Part shown: positions 5,974 through 6,165 of the stretch, one piece after another
How positions within the stretch are numbered: position 1 is the stretch's first letter
Layout of the letters: each line of letters opens with the position of its first letter
Source of the DNA: Pseudomonadota bacterium
GTDB taxonomy: Bacteria > Pseudomonadota > Gammaproteobacteria > Burkholderiales > Burkholderiaceae_D
Reading direction: 5' to 3'
DNA length: 6,165 nucleotides
NCBI GenBank assembly: GCA_023392035.1
Contig: JAEVZY010000374.1
Span: 1-6,165 of the forward strand
Position numbers and translations under genes: made by a program
The notes under the pieces: model-generated
Databases searched by the model: none
The model's input: only the letters and a program-made list of their open reading frames with translations
Told to the model about the DNA's origin: nothing

Positions 5974-6165
5974 TTACTTCAGCAACTGGTAACCCAGGTA
6001 GATCGCGATGCCCAGGATCATCGTGAACGCGTAGTGATAGATGTAGCCGGTCTGGAAGGTACGGGTCACGGTCGCGAACCAGCCCACCAGGCGGGCGCTG
6101 CCGTTGACGATCAGACCGTCGATCAGGCCGCGGTCGCCCACGTTCCACCGGCCGCGGCCGATGGG
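5974..6165 (-). CDS. nuoL: NADH-quinone oxidoreductase subunit L (complex I, NuoL), C-terminal part
   Basis: The last 63 residues of NuoL, the outermost proton-pumping subunit of the complex I membrane arm; the remainder (the family is over 600 aa) lies beyond the right edge. The frame is open to the window edge and ends at TAA 5974-5976. Visible are the amphipathic stretch with GLIDGLIVNG, the FQTGYIYHYAF segment, and a final hydrophobic helix (about 46-62) ending in GYQLLK. These fit the end of the long lateral helix region and the terminal membrane helix. The identification rests on this tail plus its position 17 bases before nuoM in the usual nuoL-nuoM-nuoN order. Confidence 0.93.
   Translation of the reverse strand, partial: PIGRGRWNVGDRGLIDGLIVNGSARLVGWFATVTRTFQTGYIYHYAFTMILGIAIYLGYQLLK

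Noticed and set aside
1..6165. Search for CRISPR arrays, tRNA or rRNA genes, and insertion-sequence ends.
   Set aside because: No regularly spaced repeats, cloverleaf-like sequence, transposase motifs or paired terminal repeats were seen on either strand.

Overview
The window looks like a GC-rich betaproteobacterial chromosome. The best guess is Burkholderiales, probably Oxalobacteraceae such as Herbaspirillum or Collimonas. This rests on recalled gene order (nuoL-nuoM-nuoN-DUF2818-Nudix) and protein style; no database search was possible.

Layout. At the left, on the + strand, is the C-terminal ~400 residues of electron transfer flavoprotein-ubiquinone oxidoreductase (ETF-QO), cut by the window edge. 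A 121-base gap with three short inverted repeats separates it from everything else, which is on the - strand and converges on it. Read in the direction of transcription from the right edge, the - strand carries: the last 63 residues of NuoL, complete NuoM (496 aa), complete NuoN (496 aa), a 101-aa DUF2818 membrane protein, a 187-aa Nudix hydrolase, and a two-gene HEPN/MNT toxin-antitoxin module (mntA, then hepT). The gaps from nuoL to the Nudix gene are 12-23 bases, which suggests one transcript. A 53-base gap with its own consensus -10 box precedes mntA. mntA and hepT overlap by ATGA.

Function. NuoL, NuoM and NuoN are the antiporter-like proton-pumping subunits of respiratory complex I, which feeds NADH electrons to ubiquinone. 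ETF-QO feeds electrons from fatty-acid and amino-acid dehydrogenases into the same quinone pool. The toxin-antitoxin pair is an accessory cassette at the junction between these housekeeping units.

Main observation. The hepT toxin gene carries a one-base frameshift exactly inside its catalytic RX4HXY motif. The upstream frame ends in a stop right after R-D-M-L-A, and the next frame continues with H-R-Y and the rest of the HEPN domain. The antitoxin mntA keeps its full GSX10DXD nucleotidyltransferase motif. As sequenced, this is a disarmed toxin with an intact antitoxin. No wholly new system was seen.
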